Shown here: positions 45,285 to 57,379 of the stretch, in pieces | Position numbering within the stretch: the first letter of the stretch is position 1 | Layout: each line of letters opens with the position of its first letter | Source: Medicago truncatula | Taxonomy: Eukaryota; Streptophyta; Magnoliopsida; Fabales; Fabaceae | Assembly (NCBI RefSeq): GCF_003473485.1 | Contig: NC_053044.1 | Coordinates: 7,204,501 to 7,268,500 of the forward strand | Reading direction: 5' to 3' | DNA length: 64,000 bases | The notes under the pieces: generated by a model | Seen by the model: only the letters and a program-made list of their open reading frames with translations | Told to the model about the DNA's origin: nothing | Database searches by the model: none | Program-made: the position numbers and the translations under genes

Positions 45285-46762
45285 TCAGTTTCAAAACCAC
45301 CTTTTCTTTACTTTCCATAGGTTGATATGCCATATCTTGTTTTTGTCATTTTTTCTGTATAGAATGCTACTAATGTGAATTCTATTTTATGTAATTTTCA
45401 CAATATGAAGATATTCAACAAACAAACATGATATGCTATATTAGTGAGTGTAAATTAATAGTTGCTTCATGTAATAAAATACATTTTTTTCTTAGGCATA
45501 AAAAGACTAATTGTTACTATAATATATTTTTTCTACAAGTACATGAGAAAAATTTGTGAAGTGAAAAAAATAATTGAGATTTGCCAATGTAGGTTGATAC
45601 AATTTTTAAGGAATCAGCTTAGAACCTACAAAGACCTCAGTTTTAATTGGCTCTTGAGATTCTCGTTTGTAGGTAATTTGGCTCTTATATGAGATTGATG
45701 GGTAATATATAAATACATTTATAAGCAATCTTTGAAGTTTGATACTTGGATCTTAGTGAGTCTTTAGTTTCCAACTCTTCAAAACTTTTCTTCATTCAAA
45801 AAAGAGATTTGATCATGTAGTTGTTTTTATGGCATTTATCTCACTAAAAAAAAAAAAAAACTAAAACACCTAGTTTTGCTTGTAATGAGTGGGGATGGAG
45901 TCTTGGAGATGAAACACATAGGCTGCCAAAGTAACATGACCGAGTTTGTTAATCACCCTCCTTCCCTCCTTCAAGATCTAAATGTTAGATACTTTTTTTT
46001 TTAGGATAACTTAGATTTGATTTAATCCATCAAATCTTGTATTTTATTCAATAGTTTAATCTTTGAATATCTTTAGTTAATTAATTTAGTTATTTGATAT
46101 ATTGTTCGTTAGTTAGCAATTTAGTTTGGTCTACAAAATTATCTAAAAAAATAGTTGCACAAAAAATAATAATTTTGTTTCTCTCTCACATTTCTCAAAA
46201 CCTGTTTGAATTTTAAAACCATGGGTGTTAGAAACACCCTTAAAAAACATTCAAAATAGCTTATAAGAATGTGTGTTTTTTTTTTTTTTTGCTAACTTCT
46301 AAGAGTGTGTTTGTTTTTGTTTTTTATTTTATGAAAACGCTTTTTTTTTTTTTTTTTTTTTTTAACTTTTTACATGAAAAATAATCTATAGACACTCAAA
46401 CACTCATTCTATATCTTAATAGAAAAAGAAATAGAAAAAAATGATGTGATATGCATGTTTATGATATGATAGAAAAAGAGATAAAAAATCAATAAAAGTT
46501 GGTTTCGTGGTAAAAAATTCGCCGGTGAGTTTAACTGACAATATGAATACTATATTTATTTTCTTGAAACTCAACTCATCTAATTTCATTTATTTTATAA
46601 GAAAAAATGGGGTTAGATTTTAGTTACATGTTTGACACATTTAGACCAGAAATAACGGTTTATCCCAAAATGATAACAGTACAACAACAACAACAGTAAC
46701 ATTAAAAAACAAAAACAATTCATCATCCACACTACACAAATAGATTACACTGTAATCCATCC
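45285..46762. other. Spacer between the KOB1-like and HCF153-like genes
   Basis: The first 150 bp are probably the KOB1-like 3' UTR. The rest is AT-rich with long A and T runs (45848-45860, 46278-46290, 46339-46362). From 46690 'caacaacaacaacagtaac' looks like the leader of the next gene. Confidence 0.45.
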
Positions 46763-48561
46763 ATGGCGACGTTATTTCCACTCTTTAATCCAATTTCTCA
46801 TTCCTTCACATTCCCTTCCTTGAGGGCCCCACCTTCACGCAACTCTTCGCCTCTTCTCCTCACCGGCTGCCGGAGACCGAGACCCGCGACGGTGGTCACA
46901 CGTGCTGGCGCAAGTACAAGTAGCTATGCCTTCGCGATTGCGCTTCCTCTTTCTCTCCTCGGTATAACTGTTTTCACTGCTCTTCGGATTGGTCAGAAGC
47001 TTGACCAAGATTTCTATGAAGAGGTAATGCCACAAACTAATGTTGAGTTTTTCTCAGTAATGTGATTCTTTGTTTGTGCTGGTTGTTGAAAATTTTGTGA
47101 TTTATTTTTGTGTCTTCCATGTGTTTGATGAAATTCCTCAACTGGGTTTTGCGCAGTTGTATAGTTGCAATCACTTACATACAAGTAGTGTTGCCTTATA
47201 GGGGAGTTGGGTAGCACACTTGGTTGAGCTAAAGAATTAAAGGAGCGAAAGAGTTAAAGGTCCAAAGTTCAAATACACTAAATAGTTAACAACTAACATT
47301 TGTCACTAAAAAAAGTAGTGTTGCCATCTGGTTGAATGAGTATGGTAGTGATTTTTTTGTATTTTTACAAAATTGAAAGTAAACAAATTTACATTGTTTT
47401 GTTTTGCGGTGACAAAAATTGATTTTGTGAAATTGATTTTAAAAGTGAGTGGAACTATAAATTTGAGTGTAAATATTAATTCTGGAGTAAAAAAATTCTA
47501 ATTTCTAACTTTTAGTTAGAATCAATATTGGAGGCAAAATTTATTCTACCCAAGAGCAATCAAACATGTCAAAATAAATTTTATATCCTCGATTTGAAGT
47601 TTGCGAATAAGTTCTCTTTTTTAGAGTTGCTTAGTGGATTTTTCTTTTCCAATTACTGTAATTTAGATTTCTATATACCAAATTAAGCCTTTTGAGTTGG
47701 TTGATCTTCCCTTTGGCATGCGCCTATGTCTGTTAACACTTGTTAAATTGACAGAAAATAGATGCATGAGTCTCTGAAGTGCTATGGTGCATGACTTAGA
47801 ATATGTTTAACATATACACTCAGAAATATAGGACAAAAACAAGTTTACCTTACACTCAATTAACGTTGATATGCGCAAAAAATAAAGACGTTCCATAAAG
47901 AAATTTCTAACATGACCTGTGCAACTTTAGCTATGTGATGTCTACCTTAAGAAATTTTCCAGATTGTAGAGATGTGATATATTTAGCATCATATCTTTAC
48001 ATCTTTAAAAATAAATCTTTGGAGTCTAGAGTTAAGAAGATAGTTGATGGTTTTTCATCATAACTTGAGAGATGGTTGAAAATTTCTCTTATGTTTTGGT
48101 AAACAGAGAATTGTTTGATTGTTCCTTTAATCCATGCACATGTCTTATCAGTTACCTCAATAAATATTTAATATACCTGCATTTACACTCATATAAGCCG
48201 AAACAGTTGACTCACTAATTTCTGGCACATTTGTAATATGTGCAAGTGTATGCGATTATAATTACCAGCTCAATAAGGAATTTCTAATCTTCATGTGCCT
48301 CTATTCGCAAATTTCTAATTTTTAATCTTCATGTGACTCTTAACTACCCTCTTTTGGAAATATTTGTCGGTTGTTTTTTGTTTTCCCTGTTTTTGTGACA
48401 TGTTTTTTTTTTAATACCAGATGGCGAAGAACGAAGCTATCATGGAAATTGATGAAGAGGAAGAAGAGGATAATGATGATGATGATGTGGAAACTTATTC
48501 ACAAGAAGAACAAGAACCTGTCCTTCCACGTGGCCGCAACAGGCCTAAAAGGGAAGCTTAA
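46763..48561 (+). CDS. HCF153: HCF153-like plastid membrane protein
   Basis: Two exons, 46763-47023 and 48421-48561, give 133 residues. Residues 1-48 are rich in Ser/Pro/Arg with few acidic residues, as in a plastid transit peptide. A single membrane segment (YAFAIALPLSLLGITVFTAL) is followed by RIGQKLDQDFYEE. The second exon gives an acidic tail (MEIDEEEEEDNDDDD) ending LPRGRNRPKREA. Length, the single helix and the PR-RNRPKREA end match what I remember of HIGH CHLOROPHYLL FLUORESCENCE 153, a thylakoid protein needed for cytochrome b6f biogenesis. The orthology is from memory. Intron borders are GTAATG and ACCAG. The intron contains a SINE and a MITE. Confidence 0.7.
47195..47312 (+). mobile_element. 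Short SINE in the HCF153-like intron
   Basis: A 118-bp insertion between perfect 13-bp duplications AAGTAGTGTTGCC (47182-47194 and 47313-47325). It has box A 'tagcacacttggttgagcta', box B 'aaagttcaaatac' and an A-run at the end. Confidence 0.8.
47405..47582. mobile_element. MITE-like element in the HCF153-like intron
   Basis: The left part 'gcggtgacaaaaattgattt' with 'aaaagtgagtggaac' and the right part, read inward, 'tgacatgtttgattgctctt' with 'gggtagaataaattttgcct', form imperfect arms. It is related to the 'aaaattgattttg' family at 39826 and 62960. Confidence 0.5.
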
Positions 48562-49194
48562 ATTTGAGGTGATCTTCAGTAAACTTGCAAATGAGTAGGG
48601 AGGAATAAGGGAGGTGTTTATCTATAGGCTCTAAGTTTCTCTTAGTTCATGTTCCATTGGTTATCTGCTATCATTCTCTCTGCTTAAGCGACAATCATGT
48701 AATATGATCTGATATGTAAGCTTATAAAGGGTTTATAATGTAAGGAATAATTTATTTCTCCAATGTAGATAAAAAATTACTACGTATTCAGAGAAATACC
48801 AATTAAATTCTTAAATGAAAAGGTGAATGCAGTGATGTATTATATTTTCATAATTTTCTTACGAACATGTAAAAATGGAATTTTATAGTACTCTTGATTT
48901 TAACAACAACTCCTGTGGAGCTACCCTGCAAGAGTTCCCTACTTTCAAAATCTTTCATTATATGAAACTTTGAACTGTCAAATAACCTTATGTCAATTGT
49001 TATTTGTTTAAAAAATCTTTCAGGAATGCATTTCATCTTCTAAAACAAATAGATAACAAATAATTTTGTTGATGTTTTTGTCTGGTTTTTCCGCTTTTAC
49101 TCCTTAATTTTCTGTGTACTCTAATCTGCCTTTCCTTTTCTATTCGTTCTTTCCTCGTTAAAATCTGGGCTAATAATCAACACGATCATCATCA
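48562..49194. other. 3' region of the HCF153-like gene and spacer
   Basis: Probable 3' UTR to about 48760, then AT-rich spacer. The small minus frame at 48848-49036 has no domain. Confidence 0.4.
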
Positions 49195-49515
49195 CATAAA
49201 ATCTAGGTTGGATAAACTTCTAGCCACTAGTGGTTGGATTTCCTCCTCTCTTAATTACTCAAATACTCATATTCTTAGATATACCTCGAATCATTGTCTC
49301 AGAATTGTCTACTAACATTTTATGCAGGAATCAACATTTTCTTGGTAAATTTTTTGAGCAAGTTTGCTAAGGGATGATGCATACATTCCAACTGTTCAAA
49401 ATATTTGTACTTGTGATACTGGGACTATTGACACGAGACTTCATCGCACTCTGAGTAACCTTCACTCTTGGCGTCAGCAGAGATTTGGTGTTTTTCCTAA
49501 AAATTATGTTAGTGA
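49195..49515 (+). mobile_element. Relic of L1-type LINE ORF2 (endonuclease end)
   Basis: The plus strand encodes SRLDKLLATSGWISSSLNYS followed by ILRYTSNHCLRIV, matching the conserved 'RLDR-LA--W---FP-----HL-R--SDH-PIL' end of the LINE endonuclease domain. It is followed, after stops and a frame change, by LSNLHSWRQQRFGVFPK, which fits the 'L--WSK--FGN-PK' linker before RT. No RT follows, so it is a decayed fragment, in the opposite orientation to the next LINE. Confidence 0.6.
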
Positions 49516-49825
49516 GAGATTAGTAAGATTAATTTTGATAAGTGAACCTCGCTAGTGAGTTTCACTAAGAGAAATGATATTTGAACATTCATTTTATGAC
49601 AACTTCTGTAATAACTTTTTCTCTCTTACTCACATTATTTTTTTACTTTATTTCTCTATTGCTTTGATTTTCGTGCAAATACATATTTTTTCATTGTAAA
49701 TTATGGTTGTCCCATAAGTTGTCAACCAAATGGTTGTTCAAATAACACTCCTCTTCCACTAATCCTCCACATTGATAAAAAGAAAACACATGGCAACCAA
49801 AAGGATCATTGCAAATTTAGATTTT

Positions 49826-50720
49826 TTTTTTTTGACGGAAAGAAGCTTATAGCTTTTCATTATTGATCAAAGAAGAAATACAATGTGGAATGTTAAGACG
49901 AATGTGGAGACTAGCGTGGTGTAGTGCTTCCTTAGCTAAACTATGAGCCACACCATTGACTTGTCTCCTAATGAACTTCACATCAGAGTTCACTAAATTG
50001 GTACTCAACAAGTGTCTACAATCATTGATTATTGCCATGAAATCAGAGACACCCTCCTTGCCATATATTCTATCAGCCACAACTTTTGAGTTTGTTTCAA
50101 AGTCCATATGCACCATGTTTAACTCTTTTACCCACTTCAATGCACAGCTAAAAGACCCATAGCCTCCCCCATATTGACATCAAGTAGAAGGGTCGTCCAA
50201 GCAGTTCTTGCTATCACAAAATTTCCTTCGGCATCACGAATACAAGCTCCAAATCCAACTTTGTTAAGGGTAGTGGAAAAGGATGCGTCAACATTACACT
50301 TGAACCTCCCTGGACTCGGTTTTTCCCAAGAGTCAATCACACCATGTGTGTTTCTGTTGGTGTTCTGATTCCTCACGTCTTGAGCATTCTTCCAACTGCT
50401 CAAAAAATTCATGGCGCGTTCACCTGTTTGTTGAGCCGTTTCCGTGACGTTATTCCAAACTTTGTTATTTCTATGTTTCCATAGACTCCAGAGAATAACC
50501 GCGAACAGCTGTTGTTGGGGAATATCAGCGCAGGAAGATGTGGGTAACCGTACCTGTTGGATTGTATGCCAAAGACCAACCTGTTGCCAGCACACAACAC
50601 TCTTGCTGCACTCGAAGAACAGATGTTTAGCATCTTCGTCGCAAATATCGCAGATAGCAAAGGAGGTAGGACAGTTCACCCCTTTATATAGTGGAATTCG
50701 AACCCTCTTCATTTCTTAAA
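49826..50720 (-). mobile_element. 5'-truncated LINE with zf-RVT and RNase H domains
   Basis: The T-run at 49821-49833 on the plus strand marks the A-tail, so the copy reads on the minus strand. ORF pieces give VRIPLYKGVNCPTSFAICDI (zinc-binding: CDICDEDAKHLFFEC), then an RNase H-like domain from FKCNVDASFSTTLNKVGFGA to GVAHSLAKEALHHAS. A frameshift near 50140 separates RNase H into two frames. The D of NVDAS is kept. I did not find a clean target duplication, but an end near 50720 is likely because homology stops there. Confidence 0.8.
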
Positions 50721-51590
50721 TAGATGTAAACGCAATAAATGATGGATCCCAGCATCACTAATTTTTTTACATTTTTCTTTTTAAACTTTTTTGCTTTTAT
50801 CTTCTTTTTTTAATTGGTAGAAATATATATCACTTATTAATTACAGATGAGGAAGGCCAGCATCACGAATTAGCCTTCCTCACTTTTTATCTTCTTTTTT
50901 TAACAACAAAAAAAAAAGTCATAGTTACACGCAGAGGATACATGATAATTTTTTTTTTTTTTTTTAACTTTGCATGTTATTTTTTAAAAATAGAGATCAT
51001 ATCCCTATTAGTGAATTAATTTAGTTTCATTTATCGCATTCGACATGTTGATATCCAACTATAATCTCTATAAAAAATTGATAATATTTTAAAATTGAGG
51101 AAGACTGGCAAATCATGTGGGTCCTATGTAACTTTAACCGATCAAAAAAAATGTTAGAAAAAATATGTATTAGAACGTGTGTTGTTAGTTTTTGTTTTCA
51201 AATGTATTCATTGAAACAAATCATATATATTAGTTAAAAATTATGATGGAAATAAGTTTTGGAAATAAAAATGACATATTGTTAATATAAAACAGAGGAT
51301 CAACTATCTACCCTCTCTATCCCACATAAGCGTTGAGTTGCAGACAGCCTGATTCCCGTTGTTAAAGCGCCGCTCGTCACCGTGATGCCAAGAGCGAGTG
51401 AGTTTGCCATCGCCTTGTCTAGGTATGCTCCACTCTCATTTCTACTACTTTTAATTCTCAGCACGAAAATTCAAATTCTGATCCCATTCAATCAATTTAT
51501 GTCTTTATAATAATTATGTAATGCTCTCTTTAAAACGAGCTTCTGAAATTATAGCTATGAAATTGATGTTATGAATCATTTTAAATTTTG
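50721..51590. other. Spacer, AT-rich
   Basis: Contains a small inverted repeat 'gatgaggaaggccagcatca' / 'gaattagccttcctcac' near 50847-50884 and T-runs. No gene is seen. A segment 'gtgatgccaagagcgagtga' near 51380 resembles 'gtgatgccaagagtgaggtt' near 51886, on either side of a MITE, suggesting a local duplication. Confidence 0.45.
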
Positions 51591-51775
51591 GGGCCGTTTA
51601 GATTGGCTTATTTCGGACTAGCTTATGCAAATAAATAAGTTTTTTTTTTTGTTAATTCATAAGTTTTCATTATTGACAAGCTTATGAATTGTAGTTGTTT
51701 ACCTTGACAACCTTATGAACAATATATAAAAACTTCTTTTATTAAGCTAAAACATAAGTCAATTCAAACGAGCCA
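51591..51775. mobile_element. MITE with GGCCGTTTAGATTG-type termini
   Basis: The left end 'ggccgtttagattggcttat' corresponds to the right end read inward, 'ggctcgtttgaattgactta'. Inner arms pair through 'gcttatg' and 'cataag' motifs. About 185 bp, no coding capacity. The target duplication is not clear. Confidence 0.65.
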
Positions 51776-52496
51776 CAGATTGCAGTCCGACCAGTGACCC
51801 GAGGTTATAACCGGGTCGATCACCATGTCTGAGTTTTAAAACACTGCTTGCTTAAATCTTAAAAAATGTGTGGTTTTGAGGTTGTGATGCCAAGAGTGAG
51901 GTTGTCATCGCTGCACTGTTTTGTCTTGGTACACTGAACCTATCTTCTTCCCCATCCATTTCCATTTATTCTTTCATGGTAACTTGCTCTTCATTTGTAC
52001 CAGTTTTACTACTTTCAATTGACGACGAGAAATTCAATTTTTTTCTCAGGTTTAATGAAAAAAGGGAAAAAAAAACATTTCTCCATTTCTCTCTCTTAAA
52101 TTGTCAATGCAGAAAATTTAATTGATTTGTATTTCACATTGACATTCCATATTAAACAGGTTTCATGAAATGGAAATGGAAATGGAAATGGAGCCGCTGC
52201 TAATCAATTTATGAACTGCTGCACTTAGTCTGATTTGTAGGTCAGCTGTCGTTATTATGGTTTGAGGAGGCATCAGATTCAGATCACACATTCCATACGT
52301 TTCCGACAATCTTCAGTTTTGTTTTGTCATCAGTAACTACCCCACCCAACAGCTTCATACACGTGACATTCTTAATTTCTATCACCAAAATATAAACACC
52401 AATTTGCTGAGCCTTGAGGCTTGCCCTGACCCTGGCGAGGCTGAAAGTTCAACTTATCTAAACTTTTACGGACCAGAAAAACAATAGCAACACCAA
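51776..52496. other. Upstream region of the PPR gene
   Basis: No gene. The stretch 52040-52480 has plant-leader-like composition, but I cannot place a transcription start. A triple 'ggaaat' repeat lies at 52170-52189. Confidence 0.4.
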
Positions 52497-54692
52497 TTGC
52501 CACCAACAAAACAAAATAAAATGCCTCCTCAAACACCAACCCCACCAAACAAATTCTACTTCTTCTACGGTCACCGCAAACCTTCTCAAAACCGTCCTAC
52601 TGTACGCGGTGGCCTCTTTTCCAATCGCAAAACTCTCACTCCTCCGAAACCTAAATCCACAAAACCAACCAACAGTTTCCAAATCCAAAAGTGGGACCCA
52701 CACTTCCTTTCCCAACCAAACTCCCCATCACCATCCCCATCCCCATCCCCGGAGGCCACATTCTCTGCCTCCCTCCGTCTCTCCCCGATTGCCCGTTTCA
52801 TCCTTGATGCCTTCCGCAAAAACAATAACAACTGGGGCCCACCCGTTGTAACTGAACTCAATAAACTCCGCAGAGTTACTCCCACCCTAGTTGCTGAGGT
52901 TCTTAAAGTTCAAACTAACCCTACGCTAGCTTTCAAGTTTTTCCATTGGGTAGAGAAACAAAAAGGTTATCACCATAATTTTGCCTCTTACAACGCCTTC
53001 ACTTATTGCCTTAACCGTGCTAACCATTTCCGTGCAGCCGATCAGCTCCCTGAGCTGATGGACGCTCAGGGAAAGCCTCCGTCGGAGAAGCAATTTGAGA
53101 TTTTAATTCGGATGCATTCTGATGCTGGTAGAGGTCTTAGGGTTTATCATGTTTATGATAAGATGAGGAATAAGTTTGGTGTGAAACCTAGGGTGTTTTT
53201 GTATAATAGGATTATGGATGCTTTGGTTAAGACTGGGCATTTGGATTTGGCGTTGTCGGTTTATAATGATTTTAGGGAAGATGGATTGGTTGAAGAGAGT
53301 GTTACTTTTATGATTTTGATAAAGGGATTGTGTAAAGGTGGGAAAATTGATGAGATGTTAGAGGTTTTGGGAAGGATGAGGGAGAAATTGTGTAAGCCGG
53401 ATGTGTTTGCGTATACCGCGTTGGTTCGGATTATGGTTAAAGAGGGAAATTTGGATGGTTGTTTGAGGGTTTGGAAGGAAATGAAGAGAGATAGAGTCGA
53501 TCCGGATGTCATGGCATATGGTACTATCATTGGTGGTTTGGCGAAAGGGGGAAGGGTTTCGGAGGGTTATGAGTTGTTCAAAGAGATGAAGAGTAAGGGT
53601 CATTTGATAGATAGAGCGATATATGGATCGTTGGTTGAGTCGTTTGTGGCGGGGAATAAGGTTGGTTTGGCTTTTGATTTGTTGAAGGATTTGGTGAGCT
53701 CGGGATACCGTGCTGATTTGGGGATGTATAATAACCTTATTGAAGGTTTGTGCAATTTGAATAAGGTTGAGAAGGCTTACAAGCTTTTCCAAGTCACTAT
53801 TCAGGAGGGCCTTGAGCCGGACTTCTTGTCTGTAAAACCGTTATTGTTGGCCTATGCCGAAGCAAAACGAATGGAAGAATTTTTTATGTTGCTAGAGAAG
53901 ATGAAGAAGTTGGGATTTCCAGTTATTGATGACCTCTCAAAATTCTTTTCCCATCTGGTTGAGAAGAAAGGACCAGAAATGGCACTAGAGATATTTACAC
54001 ACTTGAAAGAAAAAAGCTACGTTAGCGTTGAAATTTACAATATTTTTATGGAATCTCTTCACTTGAGTGGTAAGGTGGAAAAAGCATTATCACTCTTTGA
54101 TGAAATAAAGGGCTCAGACTTGGAGCCCGACTCATCCACATATAACATAGCAATTCTTTGCCTTGTTGATCACGGTCAAATTAAGGAGGCATGTGAATGT
54201 CATAATAAGATAATTGAGATGTCTTCCATTCCTTCTGTGGCTGCTTATAATTGCCTTGCTAAAGGTCTTTGCAACATTGGAGAGATTGACGAAGCCATGC
54301 TGCTTGTTAGAGATTGCTTAGGCAATGTTACAAGTGGACCTATGGAGTTTAAGTATTGTCTTACCATTATTCGCATGTGCAAGTCAAATGTTGCAGAAAA
54401 GTTGATTGATGTATTGAATGAGATGATGCAAGAAGGTTGCTCTTTAGACAATGTTGTATGTTCTGCAATCATCTCTGGCATGTGCAAGTATGGAACAATT
54501 GAAGAGGCTAGAAAGGTTTTCTCAATTTTGAGGGAGCGCAAATTGTTGACAGAATCTGACACAATTGTTTACGACGAATTACTAATTGATCACATGAAGA
54601 AAAAAACAGCAGACTTGGTAATATCAGGATTGAAATTCTTTGGTCTAGAATCTAAATTGAAGTCAAAGGGTTGTAAACTGTTACCAGATTGA
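52497..54692 (+). CDS. P-class PPR protein, EMB3131/At4g20740-like
   Basis: A single uninterrupted exon of 731 residues. The ATG at 52521 (MPPQTPTPPNKFYFFYGHRK) is an equally likely start, because conservation as I remember it begins around NKFYFFYGHRKPSQ. The N-terminal 100 residues are Pro/Ser/Lys-rich with almost no acidic residues, fitting an organelle-targeting peptide. After a helical lead-in, about twelve 35-residue PPR motifs run from about residue 225 to 710, for example VFLYNRIMDALVKTGHLDLA, VTFMILIKGLCKGGKIDEML and VFAYTALVRIMVKEGNLDGC. There is no E or DYW extension. P-class PPR proteins bind organelle RNA to stabilise, process or translate it. The target is unknown. Confidence 0.9.
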   Translation: MPPTKQNKMPPQTPTPPNKFYFFYGHRKPSQNRPTVRGGLFSNRKTLTPPKPKSTKPTNSFQIQKWDPHFLSQPNSPSPSPSPSPEATFSASLRLSPIARFILDAFRKNNNNWGPPVVTELNKLRRVTPTLVAEVLKVQTNPTLAFKFFHWVEKQKGYHHNFASYNAFTYCLNRANHFRAADQLPELMDAQGKPPSEKQFEILIRMHSDAGRGLRVYHVYDKMRNKFGVKPRVFLYNRIMDALVKTGHLDLALSVYNDFREDGLVEESVTFMILIKGLCKGGKIDEMLEVLGRMREKLCKPDVFAYTALVRIMVKEGNLDGCLRVWKEMKRDRVDPDVMAYGTIIGGLAKGGRVSEGYELFKEMKSKGHLIDRAIYGSLVESFVAGNKVGLAFDLLKDLVSSGYRADLGMYNNLIEGLCNLNKVEKAYKLFQVTIQEGLEPDFLSVKPLLLAYAEAKRMEEFFMLLEKMKKLGFPVIDDLSKFFSHLVEKKGPEMALEIFTHLKEKSYVSVEIYNIFMESLHLSGKVEKALSLFDEIKGSDLEPDSSTYNIAILCLVDHGQIKEACECHNKIIEMSSIPSVAAYNCLAKGLCNIGEIDEAMLLVRDCLGNVTSGPMEFKYCLTIIRMCKSNVAEKLIDVLNEMMQEGCSLDNVVCSAIISGMCKYGTIEEARKVFSILRERKLLTESDTIVYDELLIDHMKKKTADLVISGLKFFGLESKLKSKGCKLLPD

Positions 54693-56134
54693 AAACTGGT
54701 ATGGAGACAGATTAATTTTTTCTTTGTGAACATGTATCATCATGATGCTGCCAGAAAAGCATTTGACATTTGGGAGAAGTTTGTCATTGCTTTTATTTCT
54801 CGAGCATTTCCATCCGGTATCTGATATGTTTAACCCGTGGCTGCGAACACTTGACTTATTACATAGAATTAGACACTAGTCGCTGGACCTCGTTGCATAC
54901 TCTATACCATTGGATAGCTGCACTATGGAGGTTACTTATTGGATCTGGATTGCACGGATGTATCATGTAAAGGACAATGTCACTTGACATCATATTATAG
55001 CATGATCTCATGCTTGCTTCGTCGAGGTATTTGGAATTATGAGTATCATTTTCTAGTGTTGTCTGCATAAATTTATTGTGAAATGAAAAGTGAAATACAG
55101 ATCTCTTACTCTATATCTTTTATCTGATAATAAAGTATACAATGGAGAGTATTGATGTGATATTAACATTTAAAATCTTTTTATGGTGTTTCATGCTTTT
55201 GAAGTTTTGCATATAAAGCAATGAGAACAACTTTTATTGTTTTCCATACAAATTTGAAAACAGGAAACTGTTTATTTTTGGCCTGCTCTGACATGATTTA
55301 TTTAATAAGTTAAATCTAGCTGAAGCTTCAGTGAAATATAAATGAGTAAAAAAAGACTTCTAGAATACATATTTAACTTCAGCATCGTCTTTCTTTTCAT
55401 GATAGATTTGTGATGATTTGCTGATTGATTATACGCCAAACTGATTGATTTTGCAGTTGTCTTATATTTGTTATACACAAAATAATTGCAAAGGTACTCT
55501 GTATGCACACATTAGATGTTTGCTACAGATTTATAAATTTACTAATTTACAAATCCAAAACAACTTAAAAGTAATGGAAGTTGTCTTGGTAGTTTATATT
55601 TTTTGAGATTTGTTACATATTTAACCCCCTTTGTATGGTAGTTATGCTATTTAGATTTCCTTGTTTATAGTTGTGTAAATGTGTTTTTGCTTAAACTTTA
55701 GTCGAATAGTTTCTTCTACAATTGTATTTTACACACACAAGCTTCTCAATATATCCTCTGATAGCAGTCTCGACTTAGTGTATAAGAGGATTTTAGATTC
55801 TAGATTCCTAGCTAGTTTAAACATATATGCGATGAGAAATTGTTGACTATGCGTTTTGTTCTATATCATTCCTTATGTAAATAGCAGAGAAAGAAATGCA
55901 AGTTCATGGTGATCTGATTAATCATATTTGATTGCTTGTTGGTTTTTGAAGCCACATCCTCTCTCATTAAAATCCTCTCTAAGGGTGAACTCTGATTATA
56001 CTTGTTGATGTTGTTCATTTTTTAAATCCTTTCTGATGTTCATGGTGATCTGATCATACTTGCTGTTGCAGTTTGTTTTTTTAAGCCATGTATGAATTTT
56101 ATGTATTAGGACAATAAAAGAATCACTAATTTGG
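54693..56134. other. 3' region of the PPR gene and spacer
   Basis: Probable 3' UTR to about 55140 ('ataataaagtatacaatgg'), then spacer without recognised genes. Confidence 0.4.
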
Positions 56135-56357
56135 AGCTAGCACTGGTAATAATGATGGAACTGAAACGAGAAAGGGGGTTACTGTGAAGGACTGTTTGGC
56201 TGAGTAACTAAGGCCTAGTGAAGAAGACAATGCACTCTCTAAGGTGATTTCAGAAGCTTTTCATAAAGGGAAAGAAGAGCCATTGAAAAAAGAGGATGGA
56301 AAATTGGGTAGTGAGAATGAGAAGTCAGAGAAAGTGTGTGAAGAGAGCTATGTGTAA
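56135..56357 (+). pseudogene. Fragment of an LTI65/RD29-like (CAP160) gene
   Basis: The plus-strand frame reads ASTGNNDGTETRKG, VTVKDCLAE, a TAA stop, then LRPSEEDNALSKVISEAFHK and a charged tail KEEPLKKEDGKLGS to a stop at 56357. KDYLxEKLxPGEEDxALSEVISEALHKRKEE is the repeated motif of low-temperature-induced 65-kDa/RD29B proteins. Here the K of 'EKL' is replaced by the in-frame stop. No upstream part of the gene is present in the window, so this is a 3'-end fragment. Family assignment is by memory of the motif. Confidence 0.65.
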
Positions 56358-57379
56358 ATAGTCCAGAAAAAGGTGTGAATAGTCAATCACGGCATTTATA
56401 AAACATTGGACAAAGCATTCATATATAAATCATTATTCATCGGCAAATCATAATCAGAGACCTCCATTCAAGGTGATACCAGTGGTAGGACAGCCTGTGA
56501 ATAGTTAAACCAAAGCTCTGAAATTTGTTGTATTGGCATTAAAAAAGGATATGAATACACTGATCATGGTTTGAATGTGTTTCTCTTTGGGGGTAAAGTG
56601 GCCATTTTGGCTTAAGAATATGCCATCTGATTTCATGGTTGGACTTGTTGTCATAAAAGTTGCATCTGAAGAATCCTTCTTGGCAAATATCCTTTCAAGT
56701 TTGTTGATGATGATGATAATATAATTGCATACACTGATCATCATGATCCGTAGTAGCAATACCATTCATGATTTCAAGTTTCAACAACTGGTAATGAAGA
56801 TCAATGTTGATGTCACTCTTATATCAAATTAAGAGTGTCATTTTTTGAAAGCAAGAAAACACAAGCTCTGTTTGTATCTATGTAAAAAGAATGAGTTTTG
56901 GTTGCTTTAACTTGCTTCTTTGCCTTCAGACATCACGCTGCTCCTACCTTAATCCTAAAAAACTGTTGTTCTTAGTTGCCCATTTTCTGCTTTTTCGTTA
57001 CTTCTTTGTGTGTGTGTGTGTTATTTTTATGGGTTGTTTTTATTGATGTTGCTGTTCCATATGGTTCCTTGAAGGTGATTTCTTTTTGTTTTGCTTTGCT
57101 TATATGTTAGGTTTTCTTTTTTTCTTCGTTTTTGATTTTTTTTATGAAGTAATTATTGAAATGGTCATTTGTACCAAAAATAAAATAAAAATTATTGAAA
57201 TGGTCATTGATTTGTTAGGCCTAATCTCAAATCCTTGATCAAATGCAATTATAAGATCTGCGTAAATGCAATTATAAAATCAAAGCTTTGTCCTCATCTT
57301 CAATGTTTCAACTAAATGTTCACCAAGTCATTTAGTATCTTGTTAAATTATGTCAATTGCTATGTTTAGACTATACCAT
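56358..57379. other. Spacer
   Basis: AT-rich DNA with a short (GT)n at about 57007-57022. Small open frames have no domain. Confidence 0.45.

Noticed and set aside
52586-52885. Minus-strand ORFs opposite the PPR exon
   Set aside because: The plus-strand PPR frame is continuous and carries the repeat motifs. The opposite frames are shadows.
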